Assembly: GCA_017304505.1 (NCBI GenBank)
Contig: JAFKKQ010000120.1
Span: 1 to 17,738 of the forward strand
Direction: 5' to 3'
DNA length: 17,738 nt
Source of the DNA: Hyphomicrobiales bacterium
GTDB lineage: Bacteria; Pseudomonadota; Alphaproteobacteria; Rhizobiales; Xanthobacteraceae
Positions 7,120-15,041 of this stretch are shown piece by piece. The position numbers and the translations under genes were made by a program. Each line of letters starts with the position of its first letter. Positions within the stretch are counted from its first letter, which is position 1. A model generated the notes under the pieces. It did no database searches, was not told the origin of the DNA, and worked only from the letters and a program-made list of their open reading frames with translations.

Positions 7120-9624
7120 ATGCCGGAAACGGGCCGGACGAGCGGCAAGCACGACGCTCCTCTGCGGCGCGGCGGATTTCTCGCCGGCGTTGCCGCGGCG
7201 ATCGCGCTTGGCACGCTGTCTGCGCAGGCGCAAGTCCCCGAGCCGCCATTCAACGATTATCTCGGGGCATTCGCGGCATCGAGCCGCGACCAGATCGCCG
7301 CAACCGTGCTCACGCTCGGCGTTTTGCTGTTCGCGGTCGTGACCGCGATCATGCTGGTGCGCACGCGAATGCGCGCAGCCTCGTCGGAGGCCACGCTGCG
7401 CGACCGGATTGTGACCCTCAAGGCCGACCGCGACCGTGCCACGGCGCTGCTGCTCTCGGAGCCTCAGGTGCTGGTGTCCTGGGCCGCCGCCGACAACGAG
7501 CCGGACATCCTCGGCGACACCGCGCTCGTGACCGGAGTGGCCGTACCGCAACGGGTGCTGGCATTCGGCTCCTGGCTCGAGCCGGACAAGGCGCAAGCGA
7601 TGGAGCGTGCGGCCGAGGCGCTGCGCGGCCGTGGCGAGGCGTTCGCCCTGGCCCTGAAGACCATCACCGGGCGCACGCTTGAGGCGAATGGCTGCGTGGT
7701 CGGCGGCCGTGCGGTGCTGCGGCTGCGCGAGGTCAGTGGAACCCGGCGCGAACTCGCCGAGCTTCACGCCCGCCACGAAAAGGCCGCAACCGAAATGGAA
7801 TCGCTGCGCGCGCTGATCGACGCGCTGCCTGCACCAGTGTGGGTGCGCGACGCAGCAGGTTCGTTGTCATTCGTCAACGCCGCCTACGCCCATGCGGTCG
7901 AGGCCAAGGACCCGGCCGATGCCATTGCACGCGGCGTGGAACTGCTCAACCGGCCGGCCCGTGACGAGGCGGACCGCGCCCGCGCCGAGACGCGGCCCTA
8001 CCGCGGGCGCACGCCGGCGATCGTCGCCGGCGCGCGGCGCAGCTTCGACGTGCTCGACATTCCCACGCGCGTTGGCAGCGCCGGCATCGGCATCGACGCC
8101 ACCGAGGCCGAGGCGATGCGCGGTGCGCTCGACCAACTCGGCAACGCTCATCGCCGCACGCTCGATCAACTGGCAACCGGCGTCGCCATCTTCGGCGCGG
8201 ACCAGCGCCTGGCCTTCTACAATACGGCCTATCGTTCGCTATGGGAGCTTGAACCGGCCTTTCTCGACCAGAACCCGACCGATTCGGCCGTGCTCGACCA
8301 GTTGCGCGCATCGCGCCGGCTGCCTGAAGAGCGGGACTTCCGCGAATGGAAGACCACGCTGCACGAAGCCTATCGCGCCACCGAGGCCGAGGAGCACCTC
8401 TGGCACCTGCCGGACGGCCGCACGCTGCGGGTCGTCACCACGCCCAATCCGCAGGGCGGCGTGACGTATCTGTTCGACGACGTCACCGAGCGGCTGCAAC
8501 TTGCTCGCCGTTACGATGCGCTGATCCGCGTTCAGGGTGAAACGCTCGACAATCTGGCGGAAGCCGTCGCGGTGTTCGGCAGCGACGGCCGGCTGCGACT
8601 GCACAATCCGGCCTTCGCCGAAATGTGGCGCCTTGAACCGGCAGCACTGGCCGACCGTCCCCACATCGAGGCCGTGATCGAACGCTGCCGTCCGCTTTAC
8701 GGCGACGAGCAACTTTGGCGGCGCCTGCGCACGACGATCACCGCAATCGAAGGCCGTGACAGCGTCACCGCCAAGCTGGAGCGCCTCGACGGCAGCGTGA
8801 TCAACCTTGTAACGGTGCCGCTGCCCGACGGCGCCACGCTGGTGGCCTGTCTCGACATCACCGACACCGTCAACGTGGAGCGCGCGCTGCGCGAGCGCAA
8901 CGAAGCGCTGGTCGCGGCCGACGCGCTCAAGGTGGATTTCGTCCACCACGTTTCCTACGAGTTGCGCTCGCCGCTGACCAACATCATCGGCTTCGCACAC
9001 TTCCTCGGCGAACCCGGCGTCGGCACGCTCAACGCCAAGCAGCGCGAATACCTCGGCTACATCAACACCTCAACCACCGCGCTGCTCGCCATCATCAACG
9101 ACATCCTGGATCTCGCCACCATCGACGCCGGCGCGATGAAACTCAATCTCGCCGAGGTCAACATCCGCCAGACGATGGACGCCGCAGCCGAAGGCATCAA
9201 GGATCGCCTGGTCAAGGACGACATCACGCTCGACATGCGCGCGGCGCCGAACATCGGCAGCTTCGTCGCCGACGACCGGCGCATCCGCCAGGTCCTGTTC
9301 AACCTGCTTGCCAATGCGGTCGGGTTTTCGCCGCCCGGCTCCAGGATCACGCTTACCGCCGAGCGGCAACCCGGTGCGGTGATCTTCTCCGTGACCGACA
9401 ACGGCCCCGGTATCCCGCCCGAGGTCCAGGAGCGCGTGTTCAACTGGTTCGAGTCGCATTCCCAGGGCTCCGGCCACCGCGGCGCGGGGCTGGGCCTTTC
9501 AATCGTGCGCTCGTTCGTCGAACTGCACGGCGGCACAGTGATCCTCGATTCCGCCGTCGGCAGCGGCACCACCGTGACATGCCGGTTCCCGGTGGAGCGG
9601 CGGATCGAGCGAACGGCGGCCTAA
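7120..9624 (+). CDS. divL: DivL-type pseudo-histidine kinase, tyrosine at the phosphorylation site
   Basis: Cell-cycle regulator of the alphaproteobacterial CckA-ChpT-CtrA pathway. In Caulobacter DivL binds DivK~P and controls CckA. The start at 7120 (MPETGRTSGK) has AGGGG just upstream; a GTG at 7075 in frame is less likely. Order of parts: a signal-like hydrophobic stretch (about 18-37), a membrane helix (about 58-80, TVLTLGVLLFAVVTAIMLV), a coiled region (about 207-227), PAS-like domains at about 228-320, 347-455 and 474-585, a HisKA-like helix pair (about 605-670) and an HATPase domain (about 715-828). The H-box reads VSYELRSPLTNIIGF, with Tyr613 where kinases have the phospho-accepting His, as at Tyr550 of Caulobacter DivL. 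The ATPase boxes look intact: Asn728 in NLLANAVGFS, DNGPGIP (760-766), GAGLGLSIV (788-796). The length of 834 residues is near Caulobacter DivL (about 770). Confidence 0.92.
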   Translation: MPETGRTSGKHDAPLRRGGFLAGVAAAIALGTLSAQAQVPEPPFNDYLGAFAASSRDQIAATVLTLGVLLFAVVTAIMLVRTRMRAASSEATLRDRIVTLKADRDRATALLLSEPQVLVSWAAADNEPDILGDTALVTGVAVPQRVLAFGSWLEPDKAQAMERAAEALRGRGEAFALALKTITGRTLEANGCVVGGRAVLRLREVSGTRRELAELHARHEKAATEMESLRALIDALPAPVWVRDAAGSLSFVNAAYAHAVEAKDPADAIARGVELLNRPARDEADRARAETRPYRGRTPAIVAGARRSFDVLDIPTRVGSAGIGIDATEAEAMRGALDQLGNAHRRTLDQLATGVAIFGADQRLAFYNTAYRSLWELEPAFLDQNPTDSAVLDQLRASRRLPEERDFREWKTTLHEAYRATEAEEHLWHLPDGRTLRVVTTPNPQGGVTYLFDDVTERLQLARRYDALIRVQGETLDNLAEAVAVFGSDGRLRLHNPAFAEMWRLEPAALADRPHIEAVIERCRPLYGDEQLWRRLRTTITAIEGRDSVTAKLERLDGSVINLVTVPLPDGATLVACLDITDTVNVERALRERNEALVAADALKVDFVHHVSYELRSPLTNIIGFAHFLGEPGVGTLNAKQREYLGYINTSTTALLAIINDILDLATIDAGAMKLNLAEVNIRQTMDAAAEGIKDRLVKDDITLDMRAAPNIGSFVADDRRIRQVLFNLLANAVGFSPPGSRITLTAERQPGAVIFSVTDNGPGIPPEVQERVFNWFESHSQGSGHRGAGLGLSIVRSFVELHGGTVILDSAVGSGTTVTCRFPVERRIERTAA

Positions 9625-9630
9625 CCTCTT

Positions 9631-9686
9631 GTTTGGACGCGTTTTCTTAACGCGGACCGGTGCCCACTTCGCTCGAAAACGCTATA
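9631..9686. repeat. Dispersed palindromic intergenic repeat of Bradyrhizobium type
   Basis: Outer arms GCGTTTTC (9639-9646) and GAAAACGC (9675-9682) are exact reverse complements, and an inner hairpin CGCGTT-TTCTT-AACGCG lies at 9638-9654. The core wording (ACGCGTTTTCTT, then CGCG, ACCGGTG, CCACTTCGCTCGAAAACGCTAT) closely resembles an element I remember as frequent between genes in Bradyrhizobium and relatives, usually with CTTCACGCG where this copy has CTTAACGCG. It starts 7 nt after the divL stop. It could act as a 3' processing or stability element. Copy number cannot be judged from this window, which holds only one copy. Confidence 0.65.
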
Positions 9687-9702
9687 AAAATGTTGTCATT
9701 GC

Positions 9703-9714
9703 CCGGCATGCCGG
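9703..9714. repeat. Short perfect palindrome in the divL-tsaE gap
   Basis: CCGGCATGCCGG is a perfect 12-bp palindrome. Just after it, TTGACAG occurs twice (9722-9728, 9738-9744), 16 bp apart start to start. I could not match a -10 element to either TTGACA. These may be parts of a regulatory region for the tsaE operon, or chance. Confidence 0.3.
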
Positions 9715-9773
9715 CGATCCGTTGACAGCGACCGATGTTGACAGGACACCCACGGCACCAGAGGAAACGGCCG

Positions 9774-11351
9774 ATGCTTCCGACCACCGCCGGCAGATCG
9801 AGCTACACCGTGGCGCTCGCCAACGAGCAGGCCACCGAACGGCTGGTGCTGGATATTGCCGCGGCTTTAGAGCCGGGCGACCTGATCACGCTATCCGGCG
9901 ATCTCGGCGCGGGTAAAACCACGTTCGCCCGCGCCATGATCCGCACGCTTGCCGGCGACCCCAACATCCCGGTGCCAAGCCCCACTTTCACGCTGATCCA
10001 AAGCTACGACCTGCCGCGCTTTCCGGTCGTCCATGCCGACCTGTATCGATTGGAAGGCCCCGGCGAACTGGCCGAGCTCGGCTTCGAGGACCTGCCGAAG
10101 AACGCCGTGGTGCTGCTGGAATGGCCGGACCGGGCGGCCGGCTTCCTGCCGCCGGACCGCCTCGATGTCGCGTTTACGCTTTCGCCGCTGTCCGGCCCCG
10201 AACATCGCAACGCACGCATCACCGGCTACGGCGGCTTCGCCGCTCGCGCCGAGCGCATCGCCGCCATCCGCCGCTTCCTCGACGCCACCGTGTTCGCGCA
10301 GGCCGAACGGCAGCGCATCCAGGGCGACGCTTCGACGCGCAGCTACGAACGGCTGCAGGCCGGCGAGCAGCACGCCATCCTGATGAATGCGCCACGCCGG
10401 CCGGACGGTCCGCCGGTGCGCGACGGCAAGCCCTATAGCGCCATCGCCCATCTGGCCGAAGACATCGTTCCCTTCGTCGCGATGGCGAACGGGCTCCGCC
10501 ACTTCGGATTCTCCGCACCGCAAATCTACGAGGCGGAGCTTCCCGACGGCCTGCTCATCCTCGAGGACCTGGGCTCGGAACCAGTGGTCGGCGGCACGCC
10601 GCCCGCACCGATCGAAGAACGCTACGCCGCCGCCATCGACACGCTGGCGGCGCTGCATCGGCTGAAGCTGCCCGCGACGTTGCGCGTCGCGCCGAACGTC
10701 AGCCACACGCTGCCGCCTTACGATATCGACGCCTATCTGATCGAGGCCGAACTCCTCCTCGACTGGTACCTGCCCCGGCGCGGCGTCGAAGCGACGGATG
10801 CAATGCGCACGGATTATGTCGCGTCGTGGCGCGACGCGCTCGCGGTGGCGGTCGAAGCCGCGCCCACCTGGGTGCTGCGCGATTTCCATTCACCCAATCT
10901 GATCTGGCTGCCGGAGCGGCAAGGCATCGCGCGGGTCGGGCTGCTCGACTTCCAGGATGCGATGATGGGTCCGCCGGCCTACGACGTCGCCTCGCTGCTG
11001 CAAGATGCGCGCGTCGACGTGCCGGAGCCGATGGAGATCGCGCTGCTCGGGCGATACGTCAGGCAGCGCCTCGAAAGCGAGGCGACCTTCGATCCGGCGG
11101 CGTTTGCGCAGGTCTATGCCACCGTGGCGGCGCAGCGCGCCTCGAAAATCCTGGGCATCTTCGCGCGGCTCGACCGTCGCGACGGCAAGCCGCAATATCT
11201 GCGACATATCCCGCGGGTATGGAGCTATCTTCAACGCTCGCTGGCGCATCCGGCTTTGGCGGCTCTTAAAGGTTGGTACGGCGCCCATGTGCCGGCGCCC
11301 GAAGCGGGACAACAAACGGCGGCCGGCGGCACCGGCACGACGCAAGGCTGA
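9774..11351 (+). CDS. TsaE-AmgK fusion: t6A-synthesis ATPase joined to cell-wall amino-sugar kinase
   Basis: Two domains in one chain of 525 residues. TsaE (about 1-155) is the ATPase partner of TsaD/TsaB in making threonylcarbamoyl-adenosine on ANN-decoding tRNAs. It shows the Walker A GDLGAGKTT with Lys48, PSPTFTLIQSY, HADLYRLE and the family motif LLEWPDR. AmgK (about 161-525) is an aminoglycoside-phosphotransferase-fold kinase that phosphorylates the anomeric carbon of MurNAc/GlcNAc during cell-wall recycling. It shows GDASTRSYERL, ILEDLG, the catalytic loop VLRDFHSPNLIWL with Asp370, and the metal-binding GLLDFQDAMMGPPAYDVASLL with Asp392. The start at 9774 is preferred because AGAGGAAA lies at good distance; the ATG at 9735 would add 13 residues. 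murU starts 15 nt after the stop, giving the AmgK-MurU pair in order. Despite its fold this is not an antibiotic-modifying enzyme by context. Confidence 0.92.
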   Translation: MLPTTAGRSSYTVALANEQATERLVLDIAAALEPGDLITLSGDLGAGKTTFARAMIRTLAGDPNIPVPSPTFTLIQSYDLPRFPVVHADLYRLEGPGELAELGFEDLPKNAVVLLEWPDRAAGFLPPDRLDVAFTLSPLSGPEHRNARITGYGGFAARAERIAAIRRFLDATVFAQAERQRIQGDASTRSYERLQAGEQHAILMNAPRRPDGPPVRDGKPYSAIAHLAEDIVPFVAMANGLRHFGFSAPQIYEAELPDGLLILEDLGSEPVVGGTPPAPIEERYAAAIDTLAALHRLKLPATLRVAPNVSHTLPPYDIDAYLIEAELLLDWYLPRRGVEATDAMRTDYVASWRDALAVAVEAAPTWVLRDFHSPNLIWLPERQGIARVGLLDFQDAMMGPPAYDVASLLQDARVDVPEPMEIALLGRYVRQRLESEATFDPAAFAQVYATVAAQRASKILGIFARLDRRDGKPQYLRHIPRVWSYLQRSLAHPALAALKGWYGAHVPAPEAGQQTAAGGTGTTQG

Positions 11352-11366
11352 GGACAGATCAAGTCA

Positions 11367-12104
11367 ATGACGGTGCCGCATGAGGTTGTCTTTCCCCGCG
11401 CCGCAATGGTGCTTGCCGCCGGCCGCGGCGAGCGCATGCGGCCGCTGACCGATACGTTGCCCAAGCCGCTGGTTTCCGTCGCGGGCAAGCCGCTCCTCGA
11501 TCACGTGCTTGATCGCCTTGCGGCTGCAGGCGTCGAACGCGCGGTGGTCAACGTCCACTATCTGGCGGACCTGATCGAGAACCATCTCGCCGGACGCAAG
11601 GCGCCGCGGATCGTCATCTCCGACGAGCGCGCTCAACTGCTCGACACCGGCGGCGGCGTGGTCATGGCGCTGCCGGCACTCGGCCGCGCGCCGTTCTTCC
11701 ACATCAATTCCGATACGATTTGGATCGACAGCGTCAAACCCAACCTTGAGCGGCTGGCCGAGGTGTTCGATCCCGCCACGATGGACGCCCTGCTGCTGCT
11801 CGCGCCCTCGACCGAGAGCATCGGCTATTCCGGCCGCGGCGACTTCGTCATGATGCCCGACCGCCGCCTGCGGCGGCGCGGCGAACGCGAGGTTGCACCC
11901 TTCGTCTATGCCGGCGCCGCGATCTTGCGCCCTGAACTGTTCGACGGCGCGCCCAAAGGACCGTTCTCGCTGACGCGACTGTTCGACCGGGCCGCCGAAG
12001 CGGGGCGCCTGCACGGGCTGCGCCTGGAGGGCGTGTGGATGCATGTCGGCACACCCGAGGCCATCGCCAAGGCCGAGGCCGCCATCAGGGCGAGCGCCGG
12101 CTGA
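11367..12104 (+). CDS. murU: MurU: N-acetylmuramate-1-phosphate uridylyltransferase
   Basis: Nucleotidyltransferase that turns MurNAc-1-phosphate and UTP into UDP-MurNAc, the step after AmgK in the recycling route known from Pseudomonas putida. That route bypasses MurA and so can lower fosfomycin sensitivity. Signature region: LAAGRGERMRPLTDTLPKPL (17-36) with the phosphate-contacting Arg/Lys, GKPLLDHVLDRL, a substrate-pocket LLDTGGGV (91-98), the metal-binding NSDTIW with Asp116, and the C-terminal GVWMHVGTPEAI. The length of 245 residues is slightly above P. putida MurU (about 223) and normal for alphaproteobacteria. It lies 15 nt after tsaE-amgK and 36 nt before addB, so all are likely one transcript. 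A generic sugar-1-phosphate nucleotidyltransferase role cannot be excluded from sequence alone, but the neighbour settles it reasonably. Confidence 0.9.
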   Translation: MTVPHEVVFPRAAMVLAAGRGERMRPLTDTLPKPLVSVAGKPLLDHVLDRLAAAGVERAVVNVHYLADLIENHLAGRKAPRIVISDERAQLLDTGGGVVMALPALGRAPFFHINSDTIWIDSVKPNLERLAEVFDPATMDALLLLAPSTESIGYSGRGDFVMMPDRRLRRRGEREVAPFVYAGAAILRPELFDGAPKGPFSLTRLFDRAAEAGRLHGLRLEGVWMHVGTPEAIAKAEAAIRASAG

Positions 12105-12140
12105 GCGTGTCTATCGGCGGCGGCTGCGCTATGATTCGTC

Positions 12141-13478
12141 ATGGCCGAGCGATCGCACGTCTTCACTATTCCGGCATCCACGCCGTTTTTGCCCACGCTG
12201 ATCGATGCGCTGATGACGGGCCGTCTCGTGGAAGGCTTTCCGTCCGGACGCGACCCGCTCGCCCTGGCCGGAGCGACGATCTACCTGCCGACGCGGCGCG
12301 CCTGCCGTCTGGCGCACCGCGTTTTCCTCGATGTGCTGAAATCCGATGCAGCGATCCTGCCGCGCCTAGTGCCGATTGGCGACGTCGACGAGGACGACAT
12401 TCACTTCGCCGAAGCGGCGACTGGCGATACCAGCGGCGAGGCGCTCGATCTGCCTGAGGCGTTCGGCGGGCTGGAGCGCAAGGTTTTGCTGGCGCGGCTG
12501 ATCCTGCAATGGGCAGCCGCGCCGGAGATGCGCCGCGACAACGTCTCGCTTGTCGCCAACAGCCCCGCGGCCGCGCTGGCGCTTGCCGGCGATCTGGCGC
12601 GGCTGATGGACGACATGGTGATGCGGCAGGTGCCGTGGGACCGGCTCAACGATCTCGTTCCAGAGGAGCACGACGAACACTGGCAGAAGACACTTCGTTT
12701 CCTGAAGATCGCGCGCGACCAATGGCCGAACATCCTGGCCGCCCAAGGTCGCTGCGAACCCGCGTGGCGGCGCGACAGGCTGATCGCCGCGGAGGCCCGA
12801 CGGCTGGCCGCAAGCACGAGCCCGGTAATTGCCGCAGGCTCCACCGGGTCGATCCCGACCACGGCAACACTGCTCGCGACCATCGCAACGCTGCCGCACG
12901 GCGCGCTGATCCTGCCCGGCCTCGACACCGAGCTCGATGCCGGAACGTGGAAGATGATCGCGGGTTCCGACGACGGAACCGAGCCCGCACACGGCCATCC
13001 GCAGTTTGCCATGCAGGCGCTGCTCGACCGGATCGGCATCGGCCGTGACGCGGTCAAGACGCTGGGCACACCGGCTCCGCACGGCCGCGAGCGGCTGATC
13101 TCCGAAGCGATGCGGCCCGCCGCCGCAAGCGAACTGTGGCGGCAGCGCCTGGCCCCCGCCGACTTCGCCGCGCATGCCGACGCAGCCCTTGCCAACATCG
13201 CGGTGATCGAAGCCGCCCATGCCGAGGAGGAGGCGCTGGCCATCGCCGTGACGTTGCGCGAAGCGATGGAAACGCCCGGCAAGACCGCCGCGCTGGTCAC
13301 GCCCGACCGCACTCTGGCGCGCCGCGTGCTGGCGGCGCTGGCGCGCTGGAACGTGCCGGTGGACGATTCCGGCGGCGACCAAGCATCCGATGTGCGGATT
13401 CGACCTTCGCGCGACGGCGGCGCTCGAACGCGCCATTCTTCGCGGACCACGGCCGCGGCGCGGCACCGCCGGCCTTGA
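12141..13478 (+). CDS. addB fragment 1: N-terminal helicase-like part
   Basis: Open frame of 445 codons. The first about 413 (to 13379) are AddB-like: MAERSHVFTIPASTPFLPTL, IYLPTRRACRLAHRVFLDVL (34 residues in, where true helicases have Walker A; none here, as expected for AddB), ILPRLVPIGDVDEDD, and ALVTPDRTLARRVLAALARW close to the break. After GGD the frame runs into unrelated residues and stops at 13478. If translated as is, the product would lack the rest of the helicase-like core and the nuclease. Confidence 0.7.
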   Translation: MAERSHVFTIPASTPFLPTLIDALMTGRLVEGFPSGRDPLALAGATIYLPTRRACRLAHRVFLDVLKSDAAILPRLVPIGDVDEDDIHFAEAATGDTSGEALDLPEAFGGLERKVLLARLILQWAAAPEMRRDNVSLVANSPAAALALAGDLARLMDDMVMRQVPWDRLNDLVPEEHDEHWQKTLRFLKIARDQWPNILAAQGRCEPAWRRDRLIAAEARRLAASTSPVIAAGSTGSIPTTATLLATIATLPHGALILPGLDTELDAGTWKMIAGSDDGTEPAHGHPQFAMQALLDRIGIGRDAVKTLGTPAPHGRERLISEAMRPAAASELWRQRLAPADFAAHADAALANIAVIEAAHAEEEALAIAVTLREAMETPGKTAALVTPDRTLARRVLAALARWNVPVDDSGGDQASDVRIRPSRDGGARTRHSSRTTAAARHRRP

Positions 13479-14199
13479 GCACGCGCTGACGACGTTCCGC
13501 GAGGAGCTCGACAAGCTGCGGCGCAAGGAGCCGTCGTCGCTGCACCGCTCCGATCCAAGCACGATGCTCGGCCATGCCGAACTGGACGCCGCCGCCAACC
13601 TGGTGCGGCAGCTCAAAGCGGCGCTCGCGCCGCTGGAATCGGCGCCGCGAAAGCCGATCGCGTTCACCGCGATGGCCGAGATGCATCGAGCCGCTTTGCA
13701 CAAACTCGGCGGCACGACCGACGCGTTGGATCGCGCCTTCGACGAGATCGCCAAGGCCGACGCGCTCGATATCGAGCCTGCCGACTATCCCGAGCTCTTC
13801 CACGCGGCCACCGCCGACGTCCCGGTGCGCCCACCGGAGCTTGACGCGCGCGTGCGCATCTTCGGCCCGCTCGAAGCGCGTCTGCAATCCATCGACCGGC
13901 TAGTGTTGGGCGGTCTGGTGGAGGGCGTGTGGCCGCCGCAGACGCGCGGCGACCCCTGGCTCAGCCGTCCGATGCGCCGCACGCTCGGCCTCGACCTGCC
14001 GGAGCGGCGCATCGGTCTGTCGGCCCACGACTTCGCCCAGGCGCTCGGCGCGCCCGAGGTGATCCTGACCCGCTCGGCCAAGCTTGGCGGCGCGCCGACG
14101 GTCGCTTCGCGTTTCACGCAGCGGCTTGCCGGCCACAACCGGCCGCACGGCCGGAGCCAAAGCCGCCGCGCGAGGCGCGGCCAAAATCGCTGTCAGTGA
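13381..14199 (+). CDS. addB fragment 2: middle helicase-like part
   Basis: The family-like reading starts at 13381 with KHPMCGF (family: LLKHPL-C). An ATG at 13390 is the first possible start codon but is internal to the gene, with no ribosome-binding site. It includes LERAILRGPRPR, ARVRIFGPLEARLQSIDRLVLGGLVEGVWPPQTRGDPWLSRPMRR and APEVILTRSAKLGGAPTVASRF, the conserved helicase C-terminal-like region. The match ends near 14133; the frame then reads basic, non-homologous residues to the stop at 14199. Confidence 0.6.
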   Translation, partial: KHPMCGFDLRATAALERAILRGPRPRRGTAGLEHALTTFREELDKLRRKEPSSLHRSDPSTMLGHAELDAAANLVRQLKAALAPLESAPRKPIAFTAMAEMHRAALHKLGGTTDALDRAFDEIAKADALDIEPADYPELFHAATADVPVRPPELDARVRIFGPLEARLQSIDRLVLGGLVEGVWPPQTRGDPWLSRPMRRTLGLDLPERRIGLSAHDFAQALGAPEVILTRSAKLGGAPTVASRFTQRLAGHNRPHGRSQSRRARRGQNRCQ

Positions 14200-15041
14200 C
14201 AGAGATCGAGGTGTGGCTGCGCGACCCCTATTCGATCTACGCCAAGCATGTCCTGAATCTGCGTCCGCTCGATGCCATCGACACGCCGCCCGGCGCGCGC
14301 GACCGCGGCACCGTCATCCACGGTGCGGTCGGCGATTTTACCGCGCTTTTCAAAGACCGATTGCCGGACGATGTGGTGGCCGAACTGCTTCGCCTCGGCG
14401 AAGCAAGATTTGCCGCGCTCGAAGACTTTCCCGACGCCAAAGCATTCTGGTGGCCACGCTTCCAGCGCATCGCCCGATGGTTTTCCGGCTTCGAGCGCGA
14501 GCGACGCGCGGACCTCGTGCGGCTCGATGCCGAAATCCAGGGCAAGGTGGACATCCCAACGAGCGACGGCGTGTTCACGCTGCACACCCGCGCCGACCGC
14601 ATCGAGCATCGCGCCGACAACACCTATGCCATCGTCGACTATAAAACGGGCCGCGTGCCGAGCCCCAAGGAGGTCCGTGTCGGCCTCTCGCCGCAGCTCA
14701 CACTCGAAGCCGCAATCCTGCGCAACGGCGGCTTTAACGAGATTGCGAAGGACGGTTCGGTCAGCGAGCTGCTCTACGTATCGTTGCGCGGTCTCGAACC
14801 GGCGGGCGACAGGAAGCCGATCGAATGGAAAGACACCGTGCCGGATGCCGAGGCCGACCTCGCGCTTCGCCGCCTGTCCGACGTGGTCGCGAAATTCGAC
14901 GACCCCGATACGTCCTACCTGTCGCGCGAACGGCCGATGTTCCAGCGGCGCGGCTTCGGCGATTACGATCATCTGGCGCGCGTCAAGGAATGGTCGCTGT
15001 CCGGCGGCGCCGATGACAGCGACGAGGGAGGCGGCGAATGA
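14140..15041 (+). CDS. addB fragment 3: C-terminal RecB-type nuclease part
   Basis: From about 14140 the first frame resumes with RPEPKPPREARPKSLSVTEIEVWLRDPYSIYAKHVLNLRPLD. The PD-(D/E)XK nuclease residues are visible: the Asp of TRADRIEHR, the Asp and Lys of AIVDYKTGRV, and the Gln/Glu of SPQLTLEAAIL. An open frame extends back to 13929 but its first part is not AddB-like. Without an intact upstream frame there is no good start for this piece. The stop TGA at 15039 overlaps the addA ATG at 15038. Confidence 0.65.

Larger units (their letters stand above)
12141..15041 (+). pseudogene. addB: addB, broken into three frames by two apparent internal deletions
   Basis: AddB is the partner of AddA in the helicase-nuclease that processes double-strand breaks for RecA; it carries an inactive helicase-like core and a C-terminal RecB-type nuclease. 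The frame runs 12141 to about 13380, moves to the next frame from 13381 to about 14133, and returns to the first frame from about 14140 to the stop at 15041. The two shifts cancel. At each junction conserved sequence seems to be missing rather than just one base: about 30 residues between DDSGGD and KHPMCG, and about 25-35 between SRFTQRLAG and RPEPKPPRE. These sizes come from my memory of family alignments. The pieces sum to about 960 residues against about 1040 usual. The ATGA overlap with addA is kept and coding quality is good in all pieces, so the lesion is recent or is an assembly or sequencing error. Confidence 0.8.

Noticed and set aside
10254..11351. Aminoglycoside resistance kinase
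   Set aside because: It has the APH fold, but fusion to TsaE and the following murU point to MurNAc/GlcNAc kinase AmgK.
13370..14150. Programmed ribosomal frameshifting in addB
   Set aside because: No slippery heptamer or following structure is evident at either shift, and conserved protein sequence is missing at both junctions, which frameshifting would not explain.
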